64,000 nt of DNA. Source: JANQKX01 sp039028695. Lineage in GTDB: Bacteria > Pseudomonadota > Alphaproteobacteria > Kiloniellales > Kiloniellaceae. Positions 43,299 through 52,471 of the stretch are shown one piece after another. The notes beneath the pieces were generated by a model. It saw nothing but the letters and a program-made list of their open reading frames with translations, ran no database searches and had not been told where the DNA came from. Position 1 is the first letter of the stretch. Each line of letters starts with the position of its first letter. The position numbers and the translations under genes were made by a program. The stretch covers positions 10,160 to 74,159 of the forward strand of contig JBCCHN010000012.1 in NCBI GenBank assembly GCA_039028695.1, in the 5' to 3' direction.

Positions 43299-44293
43299 GC
43301 CGCCCTCTGGTCGACCAACGGCTTGAAATAGTGGTCTAAAGCCAGGAAGACCTTATCGGGGTCTTCCTCTTGATTGACCGCCGCACGAAACTTCGCTGCA
43401 CCCGGCAAGGAGTGCACATACCAGCCCAGGTGCTTACGGGCAATTCGCACCCCTGATTGCTTTCCAAAGTGAGTCAAAATCGATTCATAGTGTTTTGTTA
43501 TTATTTCATATTTTTCAGAAATCGATGGCTCCACACTAGCCTCGCCAGTGCGCAGCAGCGCCATCATCTGACGCAAAAACCAAGGCCGCCCATAGGCTCC
43601 ACGTCCGATCATCACCCCGTCTGCCCCAGACTCCGTCATGGCCTTGATAACATCGTTTGCTGAGACGATGTCCCCGTTGACGATAACCGGCAAATCTACG
43701 GCTTCCTTGACCTTGCGGATGAAGGCCCAGTCCGCCTGGCCCTTATATTTCTGGCAGCGGGTTCGTCCGTGAACCGTGATCATTTGAATGCCGCAATCCT
43801 GGGCAATCTTGGCGATCCGGGGTGCATTCTTGTGTTCCTGGCTCCAGCCGCTGCGCATCTTGACCGTGACGGGCAGCGATACCGCCTTGACTGTGGCCTC
43901 CATGATCTGCCCGGCCAGTGTCTCATCCTGCATGATGGCCGAGCCGGCGTATTTATTGACCACCTTTTTGGCCGGACAGCCGAAGTTAATGTCGATAATG
44001 GCGGCGCCCCGGTCCTCGTTGATCTTGGCCGCCTCAGCCATGATCTGCGGATCGCAACCGGCCAATTGAACGGCCAGATCGGGCTCGTCCCGTCGCGATG
44101 TCATAACCTTGCGGCATTCCTTCAAGCTCTCCTTGGCCAGACGAACCATCGCCTGACTGGCAATCATTTCCGAGACCACCAGCCCCGCCCCACAGGCCTT
44201 CACGACCCGCCGATAGGGCTGGTCCGTGACCCCGGACATGGGGGCCAGAATGACAGGATCCTCTATTTTTACCGAACCGAGGCGAATGCTCAT
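43295..44293 (-). CDS. dusB: tRNA-dihydrouridine synthase DusB (NifR3)
   Basis: 332 residues, TIM-barrel FMN enzyme. VILAPMSGVTDQPYRRV at the N-terminus, the catalytic Cys in INFGCPAKKVVNKYAGSAIM, MRSGWSQEHKNAP, TVHGRTRCQKYKGQADW and IVNGDIVS identify the family. MIGRGAYGRPWF binds FMN phosphate. It reduces uridine to dihydrouridine in tRNA using NADPH. It is the first gene of the nifR3-ntrBC operon. The 116 bases upstream, to the CcsA-like gene stop, are A+T-rich and should carry the operon promoter. Confidence 0.97.
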   Translation of the reverse strand: MSIRLGSVKIEDPVILAPMSGVTDQPYRRVVKACGAGLVVSEMIASQAMVRLAKESLKECRKVMTSRRDEPDLAVQLAGCDPQIMAEAAKINEDRGAAIIDINFGCPAKKVVNKYAGSAIMQDETLAGQIMEATVKAVSLPVTVKMRSGWSQEHKNAPRIAKIAQDCGIQMITVHGRTRCQKYKGQADWAFIRKVKEAVDLPVIVNGDIVSANDVIKAMTESGADGVMIGRGAYGRPWFLRQMMALLRTGEASVEPSISEKYEIITKHYESILTHFGKQSGVRIARKHLGWYVHSLPGAAKFRAAVNQEEDPDKVFLALDHYFKPLVDQRAA

Positions 44294-44409
44294 GTTACCT
44301 GCTCAAACAATAGGCAAGAAATTTTGTGCGCAAAAGCTGGGCATTCATACGCTTTTCCAAGCCCTTATCCAAGAAGATTTAAGCTAAGATCACAAATAGT
44401 AATGCGCTC

Positions 44410-45219
44410 TTAGTTGTGTCCTAAAAGGACATCGGTCACGAACTTGACCCCTGGATAGGCTAGGGACAGGAGGAGATAGCCCAGCAAAACCAGGCGTGCC
44501 GCCCGGCGGCCGCGCAAGCCGCTATTGTGGTGCAACACCAACAGCACTCCAATGACGGCGAAGGCCATAATGGCGAGCAGGGTCTTGTGATCCAGGGAAA
44601 TAAGGTGCGCCTGGCTCTGGTAGAGCTGCGCCATGCCACTAGCGATGCTGAGTCCGAGCACGCCCTCGGCGCAGAGCAGCAGCTTGACTTGCATACTTTC
44701 GGCTTGCGCCATGGCCGGTAGGCGCGACGTCAAAGCGTCTTGGCGCTTGGCCTTCAAGGCCCGTTCCTGCCAAAAAACCGCGCCGCCTGCCACCGCTGCC
44801 AGGGTCACCAAGGCATAAGAGACGACCGATAGAATAATATGGACCACGAGCCAGGCCCCCAATCTAGCGGTATTCTGATCTCTTGGAGCCTCCGTACTGA
44901 AAAAAAGCGCCAAGAGTGCAAGAACGAAGAGATAGGGCACCAAGAGCACTGTCAAACGCACGGCCCAGGGCTTCCAGATCACTAGGGCGGCGAAAAACGC
45001 AAGGGTCGTCGCTATCGAAAGCCACAGGGCAGCGGCGAATCCGGCCGACCAATTGCCGCTTAGGATGACCGAGCAGTAGGTCGCGGGCCCCAGAATAGCC
45101 ACGGCGAGCACCGCCCAGAACAGCTCGTCGGAGCGGTCCAGCCGGCGACGGATTGCTAAGAGCGCCATTGGGATCATGGCCATCAGTGCCGATAGGGACA
45201 AAAACAGGCTTTGCATCAT
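44410..45219 (-). CDS. CcsA/YpjD-like inner-membrane protein (cytochrome c assembly family)
   Basis: 269 residues with eight hydrophobic segments by eye, starting at the N-terminus (MMQSLFLSLSALMAMIPMALLAI). The conserved histidines of the heme-handling family appear in WLVVHIILSVVSYALVTLAAVAG (about 130-152) and in LISLDHKTLLAIMAF (about 207-221), with LHHNSGLRGRRA and YLLLSLAYPGVKFV near the end. This is the YpjD/CorE branch of CcsA-type proteins, often annotated as cytochrome c biogenesis. A role in heme or membrane-complex assembly is likely but not proven. It is divergent from ispDF, with only 62 bases between its start and the ispDF ATG used here. Confidence 0.85.
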   Translation of the reverse strand: MMQSLFLSLSALMAMIPMALLAIRRRLDRSDELFWAVLAVAILGPATYCSVILSGNWSAGFAAALWLSIATTLAFFAALVIWKPWAVRLTVLLVPYLFVLALLALFFSTEAPRDQNTARLGAWLVVHIILSVVSYALVTLAAVAGGAVFWQERALKAKRQDALTSRLPAMAQAESMQVKLLLCAEGVLGLSIASGMAQLYQSQAHLISLDHKTLLAIMAFAVIGVLLVLHHNSGLRGRRAARLVLLGYLLLSLAYPGVKFVTDVLLGHN

Positions 45220-45280
45220 GGCGCCTTATACATCGCCCTTGGCCCCGGCAACAGAGCGCACTAACCTCGCGCCTGAGAAT

Positions 45281-46531
45281 ATGCTCAGCAAGCAAAAGGA
45301 AGCCATTGGCATCCCTTGCCAACCAAAAAAGGAACGAAAAATCTCCAAGGTGCCTCAAATCGCCGCCCTTATCGTTGCCGCCGGACGGGGTAGCCGTTTT
45401 GGCAAGGCTTTACCCAAGCAATATGCGACCTTGGGCGGGGTCCCTGTGCTTCGGCGCACGGTTACTCGCTTTTTGACACATCCGATGATCAGCCGGGTAT
45501 GCGTCGCCATTCACCCGCAGGACCGTGACTTTTATGAAGCGGCCACCCAAGGCCTGGACCTTGCCCCGCCTGTCCTAGGTGGTGCCAGCCGTCAGGAGTC
45601 TGTCAGGTTGGGACTGGAAGGCCTTGCCGCTGCTCAACCGGATTTTGTCTTAATCCATGACGGTGCTCGGCCCCTAGTGGATTGTCCGACCATCGATCGG
45701 GTCATTGACGCCCTCGCAACTAGCCCCGGCGCCATCGCCGCCCTGCCGGTTCACGACAGCTTGAAGCTTGAGGCAAGCGGCAATATCGCCGAGTCGGTCT
45801 CCCGTGATGGCCTTTGGCGCGCCCAGACCCCCCAGGGCTTTCATTTCAATTCGATTATCAAAGCCCATCACGAATACCGAAACCGGGATGACTTCACCGA
45901 CGATGCCGCCATCGCCACCGCCAATGGCCTGACCGTCACCCTGATCGAGGGGAACATGGAAAACATCAAAATCACCGACCCCAGCGACCTTAAGATTGCC
46001 GAGAGCTTTCTGGATGACCGCCAAGCTGAAGAAATCCGCACCGGCCAAGGCTTCGACGTGCACCGTTTCGAGCCAGGCGATGCGATCACCCTCTGTGGCG
46101 TCACCCTGCCCCATTCCCAAAAGCTCAAGGGCCATTCCGACGCGGACGTAGGCTTACACGCCCTTACGGATGCTCTTTTGGGGGCATTGGGTGCCGGCGA
46201 CATTGGCCAGCATTTTCCCCCAAGCGACCCCAAGTGGGCCGGCGCGGATTCGGCTCAGTTTTTGAGCCATGCGGCCGCACTCGCCCAGGAGGCCAAGGCA
46301 CGCATTGTCAATCTGGATGTCACTCTCATCTGCGAGCGGCCCAAAATCGGCCCGCACCGCCAGAAAATGACCGAGCGAATTGCCCAAATCCTCGAAATCG
46401 GGCAAAGCCGCGTCTCGGTCAAAGCCACCACCACCGAGGGCCTGGGATTCACCGGTCGGCGTGAGGGCATCGCCGCCCAGGCTATCGTCACCCTTGCTCT
46501 GCATCCGGCTGCGGCCGCCGAAAAAGTCTAG
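45281..46531 (+). CDS. ispDF: Bifunctional IspD/IspF (MEP cytidylyltransferase and MECDP synthase)
   Basis: 416 residues from the ATG at 45281. A GTG at 45350 (IAALIVAAGRGSRF four residues on) is equally possible, as neither has a strong ribosome-binding site. The IspD domain (to about 255) has AALIVAAGRGSRFGKALPKQY, IHDGARPLVD and GLWRAQTPQGF. The IspF domain starts near TGQGFDVHRFEPGDAI with metal-binding Asp/His, then GHSDADVGLHALTDALLGA, GDIGQHFPPSDP and KATTTEGLGFTGRREGIAAQA. The fusion is typical of alphaproteobacteria. Two non-consecutive steps of the non-mevalonate isoprenoid pathway are joined on one chain. It heads a plus-strand run with pgpA, pncC and the CPBP gene. Confidence 0.95.
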   Translation: MLSKQKEAIGIPCQPKKERKISKVPQIAALIVAAGRGSRFGKALPKQYATLGGVPVLRRTVTRFLTHPMISRVCVAIHPQDRDFYEAATQGLDLAPPVLGGASRQESVRLGLEGLAAAQPDFVLIHDGARPLVDCPTIDRVIDALATSPGAIAALPVHDSLKLEASGNIAESVSRDGLWRAQTPQGFHFNSIIKAHHEYRNRDDFTDDAAIATANGLTVTLIEGNMENIKITDPSDLKIAESFLDDRQAEEIRTGQGFDVHRFEPGDAITLCGVTLPHSQKLKGHSDADVGLHALTDALLGALGAGDIGQHFPPSDPKWAGADSAQFLSHAAALAQEAKARIVNLDVTLICERPKIGPHRQKMTERIAQILEIGQSRVSVKATTTEGLGFTGRREGIAAQAIVTLALHPAAAAEKV

Positions 46532-46536
46532 CGCCC

Positions 46537-47019
46537 GTGGCCTCCGGCAAACTCTCCCCCTTTCACCCGATCTCGCTGATCGCCACCTGGTTCGGCAGCG
46601 GCCTCTTGCCCAAGGCGCCCGGCACCTGGGGATCCCTGGGCGCCTTGCCTTTTGCCTATGCCATCGCCTGGATCGGCGGTTGGCAACTCCTCCTCGCGGC
46701 GGCCTTGCTGGCTTTTGTCATTGGCATATGGGCGGGAGGCGTCTATGCCGAACGCATGAATCTCAAGGACCCCGGCGAGGTGGTCATTGACGAGGTGGCG
46801 GGGCAATGGCTGGCGCTCCTGCCCGTTGCGTTGTCATTGGAATATTATCCCCTCGCCTTTCTGGCGTTCCGCTTTTTTGATATTACCAAGATCTGGCCCG
46901 CCAAATGGGCCGACCAGCGGCTTAGCGGCGGCTTGGGGATCATGGTCGATGACATGGTGGCGGGTCTTTACGCTGCCATCGTCTGTATCTTGGCCGTCTA
47001 CCTGGTGGGATCATTTTGA
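46537..47019 (+). CDS. pgpA: Phosphatidylglycerophosphatase A
   Basis: 160 residues starting at GTG, 5 bases after the ispDF stop. Hydrophobic helices alternate with the conserved acidic motifs LLPKAPGTWGSLGALP near 27-40 and DPGEVVIDEVAGQWLAL near 77-95, followed by FRFFDITKIWPAKWADQR and GGLGIMVDDMVAGLYAAI. It removes phosphate from phosphatidylglycerophosphate at the inner membrane to make phosphatidylglycerol. Its stop overlaps the pncC start by one base (TGATG). Confidence 0.95.
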   Translation: MASGKLSPFHPISLIATWFGSGLLPKAPGTWGSLGALPFAYAIAWIGGWQLLLAAALLAFVIGIWAGGVYAERMNLKDPGEVVIDEVAGQWLALLPVALSLEYYPLAFLAFRFFDITKIWPAKWADQRLSGGLGIMVDDMVAGLYAAIVCILAVYLVGSF

Positions 47020-47516
47020 TGACGTCGAATGAACGAGTGCAGCGGGCCACGGCCCTTTTAGCGGCCTATCGCGCGAAGGGCCTGACCATCGCCACGGCCG
47101 AATCCTGCACCGGGGGTCTGATCGCCGCCTGCCTTACGGAAATCGCCGGGTCCTCGGATGTTTTTGAGCGCGGTTTCGTGACCTACTCCAACGAAGCCAA
47201 GAACCACTGCCTCGGCGTGCCCATGGAGACCATCACCGAACAAGGGGCCGTGAGCGCCCAGGTCGCCGAGGCCATGGCGGCTGGCGCGCTCCATCACTCT
47301 CTGGCCCAGGTGGCCCTCTCCGTGACCGGTATCGCCGGGCCCGGCGGTGGCTCGACCGAAAAACCGGTCGGGTTGGTTTACTTGGGCCTGTGCCGTCGCG
47401 GGCAAGCGGCCAAAAGCCACCGATACTTTTTTCAGGGGGATCGCCAGGCTATTCGCAGCGCCGCTCTTGAGGCCGGCTTGGCCCTACTGGAAGAGCAGGT
47501 GCGCCCGTGTCCTTAA
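47019..47516 (+). CDS. pncC: CinA C-terminal-domain protein (nicotinamide-nucleotide amidase, PncC type)
   Basis: 165 residues from the ATG at 47019. A TTG at 47016 is less likely. Stand-alone CinA_C domain: IATAESCTGGLIAACLTEIAGSS with the catalytic Ser, GFVTYSNEAKNHCLGVP, and SVTGIAGPGGGSTEKPVGLVYLGL. It hydrolyses nicotinamide mononucleotide to nicotinate mononucleotide and ammonia for pyridine-nucleotide recycling. It is translationally coupled to pgpA upstream, and its 3' end overlaps the following CPBP gene by 10 bases. Confidence 0.93.
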   Translation: MTSNERVQRATALLAAYRAKGLTIATAESCTGGLIAACLTEIAGSSDVFERGFVTYSNEAKNHCLGVPMETITEQGAVSAQVAEAMAAGALHHSLAQVALSVTGIAGPGGGSTEKPVGLVYLGLCRRGQAAKSHRYFFQGDRQAIRSAALEAGLALLEEQVRPCP

Positions 47517-48295
47517 CCCCGTCCAATCCGCCCCCCGCCCCTTCTTCAGGTCCCCCGCCCGGTTTAAGATCTCTTCCCATCGATTTGGGCGACCTTTTGC
47601 TGGTGCTAATCATCAATCTGCTGGCGTTGCGCTTCTTGCCGCCGCTGATTGAGGGCATCGTTATACCCCAAAGCCCAGTGGATCAATTGGATCCAAGCCG
47701 GTTCCTCTATTCCTTACTATTCGTCTTTATCGGCCAGAGCCTGATCCTATTGGGAGCCATCGATTGGGTCATCCGGCGCAAGTACGACCTGACCTGGGCA
47801 GACCTTGGTTTGCGGCCCATGGGACCGGGATGGATGCAAAGATCGATTATTTTTGGCGTTTTATCTGTTCCGCTGATGACCATCTTCCTATTGGTCACCC
47901 AAGAGTTTTTGCCGGAATCGCCCGAAAACCCCCAGATGGAGATCTTTCAGCAGCTGCCTCCAACATGGTTCTCGGCGATTTCCGTAATCGCCGTTACCGC
48001 GGTTTTGGTTCCGATTGCCGAAGAACTCGCCTTTCGCGGCATACTTTTTCCCTGGCTACGGGACCGCTACAATCTGTCGGCTGGTATTTTCATCAGCGGC
48101 CTGCTTTTTGCCGCCGTTCACGGCATGCCTGCTTATATCCCCGCCTTTACTGTATTCGGCATGTTCCTAGCCGCGATTGCACATCACAGCGGATCTTTAT
48201 GGCCGCCCATCATCGTGCATGGCATTTTCAACGCCATTCAGCTCAGCCTCATATTCAAGTTTCTGATGGCTGGCGTGCTACCCGGTCAGGCTTAG
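47507..48295 (+). CDS. CPBP-family intramembrane glutamic protease
   Basis: 262 residues starting at GTG inside the pncC 3' end. Multi-pass membrane protein, with hydrophobic segments near 27-48, 66-88, 110-132, 160-178, 195-213, 215-235 and 240-258. The CPBP/Abi signature is complete: EELAFRGILFPWL (EExxxR), then FISGLLFAAVHG (FxxxH) and IIVHGIFNA (HxxxN). Such proteins are intramembrane endopeptidases of the Rce1 type, with roles from protein maturation to bacteriocin immunity. The first 25 residues are Pro/Ser-rich. Its last 41 bases overlap the convergent ratA-like gene. Confidence 0.9.
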   Translation: MSLTPSNPPPAPSSGPPPGLRSLPIDLGDLLLVLIINLLALRFLPPLIEGIVIPQSPVDQLDPSRFLYSLLFVFIGQSLILLGAIDWVIRRKYDLTWADLGLRPMGPGWMQRSIIFGVLSVPLMTIFLLVTQEFLPESPENPQMEIFQQLPPTWFSAISVIAVTAVLVPIAEELAFRGILFPWLRDRYNLSAGIFISGLLFAAVHGMPAYIPAFTVFGMFLAAIAHHSGSLWPPIIVHGIFNAIQLSLIFKFLMAGVLPGQA

Positions 48296-48740
48296 CGCGC
48301 GTGCCTGGCCGATCATAGAGCACACGCGCCCGCGCTTCAAAGGCAGAGACCATACGTCTTACCGCCTCTTCAAAAAGCGTCTCTATGACTTTCTGGATAA
48401 GCCGGGATCGGAACTCAAAATCCACGAAAAAATCCAAGTTGCAGCCGTCCGGATGAGCCTCAAAGATCCAGTGATTGTTCAGATACTTAAAAGGCCCATC
48501 GCAATATTCCACGTCAATGCGGTAGTTGGGCCGATCTAAGGTCACCCGACTGGTAAATCGTTCGCGGAACATCTTAAAGCCGATCATCAGGTCCGCTACG
48601 ATCATAGTTTCGCTGCGTTCGCGAATACGAGCCCCCATGCACCAGGGCAAAAACTCGGGATAGCGCTCGACCGCCGCGACCAAGTCAAAAAGCTGATCGG
48701 GCTCGTAAGGTAAAACCCGCCGTTCCGCATGGGTGGGCAT
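48255..48740 (-). CDS. RatA/Coq10-type SRPBCC lipid-binding protein
   Basis: 161 residues. The START-like (Polyketide_cyc) fold is recognised from AERRVLPYEPDQLFDLVAAVERYPEFLPWCMGARI and the later LNNHWIFEAHPDGCNLDFFVDFEFRS, ending with LFEEAVRRMVSAFEARARVLY. The mitochondrial relative Coq10 binds coenzyme Q and supports respiration, and the E. coli relative RatA has been described as a ribosome-association toxin. In alphaproteobacteria the gene follows lipA as here (18 bases downstream), which favours the Coq10-like role (inference). Its 3' end overlaps the convergent CPBP gene by 41 bases. Confidence 0.9.
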   Translation of the reverse strand: MPTHAERRVLPYEPDQLFDLVAAVERYPEFLPWCMGARIRERSETMIVADLMIGFKMFRERFTSRVTLDRPNYRIDVEYCDGPFKYLNNHWIFEAHPDGCNLDFFVDFEFRSRLIQKVIETLFEEAVRRMVSAFEARARVLYDRPGTRAKPDRVARQPSET

Positions 48741-48758
48741 GAGCGACTGCCGCGTCTT

Positions 48759-49712
48759 TTACGAACGGGCGGCGAGCTTTGCTTCCCGCGCCGCTCTTAA
48801 CCGCACAAAATCCGCATCCGCGTGATAGGATGAGCGCGTCAGGGGGGAAGCCGAGACCAATAAGAAACCCTTACCCCGGGCCATGGTCTCATATTGCTCG
48901 AATTCTTCAGGCGCCACAAAGCGGTCCACCGCATGATGCTTTGGCGTCGGCTGCAAATACTGCCCGATGGTCAGAAAGTCCACCTGAGCCGAGCGCATGT
49001 CGTCCATCACCTGCAAGACCTCTTCCTTGCTTTCCCCTAAGCCCACCATAATTCCCGATTTGGTGAACATGGACGGATCCTGTCGCTTCACATCGTCCAA
49101 AAGGCGCAGGCTATGGAAGTAACGCGCGCCCGGCCGCACTTGTCCATAAAGACGCGGAACGGTTTCCAAGTTGTGATTAAAAACATCGGGCTTGGCATCC
49201 ACCACGACTTCCAATGCCCCTTCCTTGCGCAGGAAATCAGGGGTCAGAATTTCAATGGTGGTCTCCGGCGTACGCTCTCGAATAGCCTGGATCACAGAAG
49301 CGAAATGCGCGGCCCCGCCATCGGCAAGGTCGTCCCGGTCCACCGAGGTGATAACAACGTGAGCCAGCCCCAGCTTGGCCACAGCTGCCGCCACATTGGT
49401 CGCCTCAAAAGGGTTAAGAGCGCCAGGTTTGCCTGTTGCTACATTGCAAAAACTGCAAGCCCGAGTGCAGATCCCGCCCATGATCATCATGGTGGCATGC
49501 TTTTTTGCCCAGCACTCGCCGATATTCGGGCAAGCCGCCTCTTCACAAACCGTATGCAGGCCATGCTCACGCACCAGCTTGCGGGTCTCATGATAGGTCG
49601 GAGAAACCGGCGCCTTAACCCGGATCCACTTCGGCTTGCGCTTAACCTCGTTGTCGGGCCGGTGAGCCTTTTCCGGGTGGCGCGGGCGATTTTCCGTGAC
49701 GTTGGTTTCCAT
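48759..49712 (-). CDS. lipA: Lipoyl synthase
   Basis: 317 residues from the ATG at 49712, 4 bases after the lpd stop. A longer frame would start at TTG 49748 inside lpd. The auxiliary cluster cysteines are in CEEAACPNIGECW, and the radical-SAM motif is CTRACSFCNVATGKP. Further conserved parts are ITSVDRDDLADGGA, TIEILTPDF and TKSGIMVGLGE. It inserts two sulfur atoms into octanoyl groups on the E2 and H-protein lipoyl domains. Placement directly after the pyruvate dehydrogenase genes fits, since those proteins carry its product. Confidence 0.97.
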   Translation of the reverse strand: METNVTENRPRHPEKAHRPDNEVKRKPKWIRVKAPVSPTYHETRKLVREHGLHTVCEEAACPNIGECWAKKHATMMIMGGICTRACSFCNVATGKPGALNPFEATNVAAAVAKLGLAHVVITSVDRDDLADGGAAHFASVIQAIRERTPETTIEILTPDFLRKEGALEVVVDAKPDVFNHNLETVPRLYGQVRPGARYFHSLRLLDDVKRQDPSMFTKSGIMVGLGESKEEVLQVMDDMRSAQVDFLTIGQYLQPTPKHHAVDRFVAPEEFEQYETMARGKGFLLVSASPLTRSSYHADADFVRLRAAREAKLAARS

Positions 49713-49716
49713 GGCT

Positions 49717-51117
<1,401 letters not shown>

Positions 51118-51128
51118 CGAGTGTCCCC

Positions 51129-52454
51129 TTAAAGCAACATTGTCAGCGGATCTTCGATCAGCTTTTTGAACGCCGCCAGGAATTCGGCTCCGACGGCCCC
51201 GTCAACCACCCGGTGATCTACCGATAAGGTGCAGGACATAACCGTGGCGACGGCCAAAGCACCCTCCTTAACCACTGGTCGGGATTCCCCGGCGCCAACC
51301 GCCAGGATACAGCCCTGGGGCGGATTGATGATAGCGGCGAAATCCTTCACCCCGAACATACCCAGGTTGGATACGGAAAAGGTGCCGCCCTGATATTCTT
51401 CAGGCGCTAATTTGCCATCGCGGGCCCGCGTCGCCAGATCCTTCATCTCCCCGGAGATGGTTGCCAGACCCTTGTTCTCCGCGGCCTTGATAATCGGCGT
51501 AATCAGACCGGACGGGGTGGCCACAGCCACCGAAACATCCGCATGATCGTAAAAGAGCATGCCACCTGGATCGAAAGAGGCATTGGCCGCCGGCACTTTC
51601 TTGAGCGCCAAAGCCGCGGCCCGGATAACAAAGTCATTGACCGAAATCTTATAAGCATCGCTGCGGCTGTTCAGCTCCTTGCGAACGCCCAAGAGGGCAT
51701 CCAATTCACAGTCGATGGTCAGATAGAAATGGGGTACCGTTTGTTTGGATTCGCTCAAGCGGCTGGCGATCACCTTGCGCATGGCGCTCAAAGGCTCTTG
51801 TCGGTAGGACATTCCCAAGAGGTCCGCCATTTCCTTCGCACCAGGACCCGACGCTGCGGCGCTGGTCGCGGGGGCCAGCGAAGCGGCCGGTGCTGCGACT
51901 GCGGCCTGAGGCGCTCCTGCGGCCTGAGCCGAGCCCGAAGCAACAGCGGCTTCCACGTCCGCCTTGACGACACGGCCATGGGGACCGGTACCGGCAATGG
52001 CGGCAATATCCAAACCTGCGTCTTTGGCCAGGCGTCGCGCCAAGGGGCTGGCAAAAACCCGCCCTGTACCGCTGGAAGCTGGCGCTACCGTAGGCGCTGC
52101 GGGTGTCGGTGCTGACGGTGCCGGAGCACTTGCCGCCGGCGCGCTGGGCTGAGGTTCAGCCGCCGCTGGCGGCGGTGCCGCGGGCGCCGTGTCCATATCA
52201 GCGGCGTCCTCGCCCTCTTCCAACAAAATCGCGATGACGCTATTGACCGCGACCCCTTCGGTGCCTTCGGCGATCAGAAGTTTACCGACGGTTCCTTCGT
52301 CGACGGCCTCCACTTCCATGGTGGCCTTATCGGTCTCGATTTCGGCGATAACATCGCCTGAGGAGACGTTATCCCCTTCTTTCACGTGCCACTTGGCCAG
52401 ATTGCCCTCGGTCATGGTCGGGGACAGGGCCGGCATCAAAATGTTGATCGACAT
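51129..52454 (-). CDS. pdhC: Pyruvate dehydrogenase E2, dihydrolipoamide acetyltransferase
   Basis: 441 residues. One N-terminal lipoyl domain (1-78, lipoyl Lys in EIETDKATMEVEAVDEG), an Ala/Pro-rich linker (about 85-130), a peripheral-subunit-binding domain (VFASPLARRLAKDAGLDIAAIAGTG, about 133-168), a second Ala-rich linker and the catalytic domain from about 205, ending with the active-site His in DHRVVDGAVGAEFLAAF. It moves acetyl groups from E1 to CoA. The lipoyl domain is nearly identical to that on the E1 beta subunit encoded just upstream. Gene spacing is 17 bases from pdhB. Confidence 0.97.
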   Translation of the reverse strand: MSINILMPALSPTMTEGNLAKWHVKEGDNVSSGDVIAEIETDKATMEVEAVDEGTVGKLLIAEGTEGVAVNSVIAILLEEGEDAADMDTAPAAPPPAAAEPQPSAPAASAPAPSAPTPAAPTVAPASSGTGRVFASPLARRLAKDAGLDIAAIAGTGPHGRVVKADVEAAVASGSAQAAGAPQAAVAAPAASLAPATSAAASGPGAKEMADLLGMSYRQEPLSAMRKVIASRLSESKQTVPHFYLTIDCELDALLGVRKELNSRSDAYKISVNDFVIRAAALALKKVPAANASFDPGGMLFYDHADVSVAVATPSGLITPIIKAAENKGLATISGEMKDLATRARDGKLAPEEYQGGTFSVSNLGMFGVKDFAAIINPPQGCILAVGAGESRPVVKEGALAVATVMSCTLSVDHRVVDGAVGAEFLAAFKKLIEDPLTMLL

Positions 52455-52471
52455 CCGCTATTCCCCACTGA

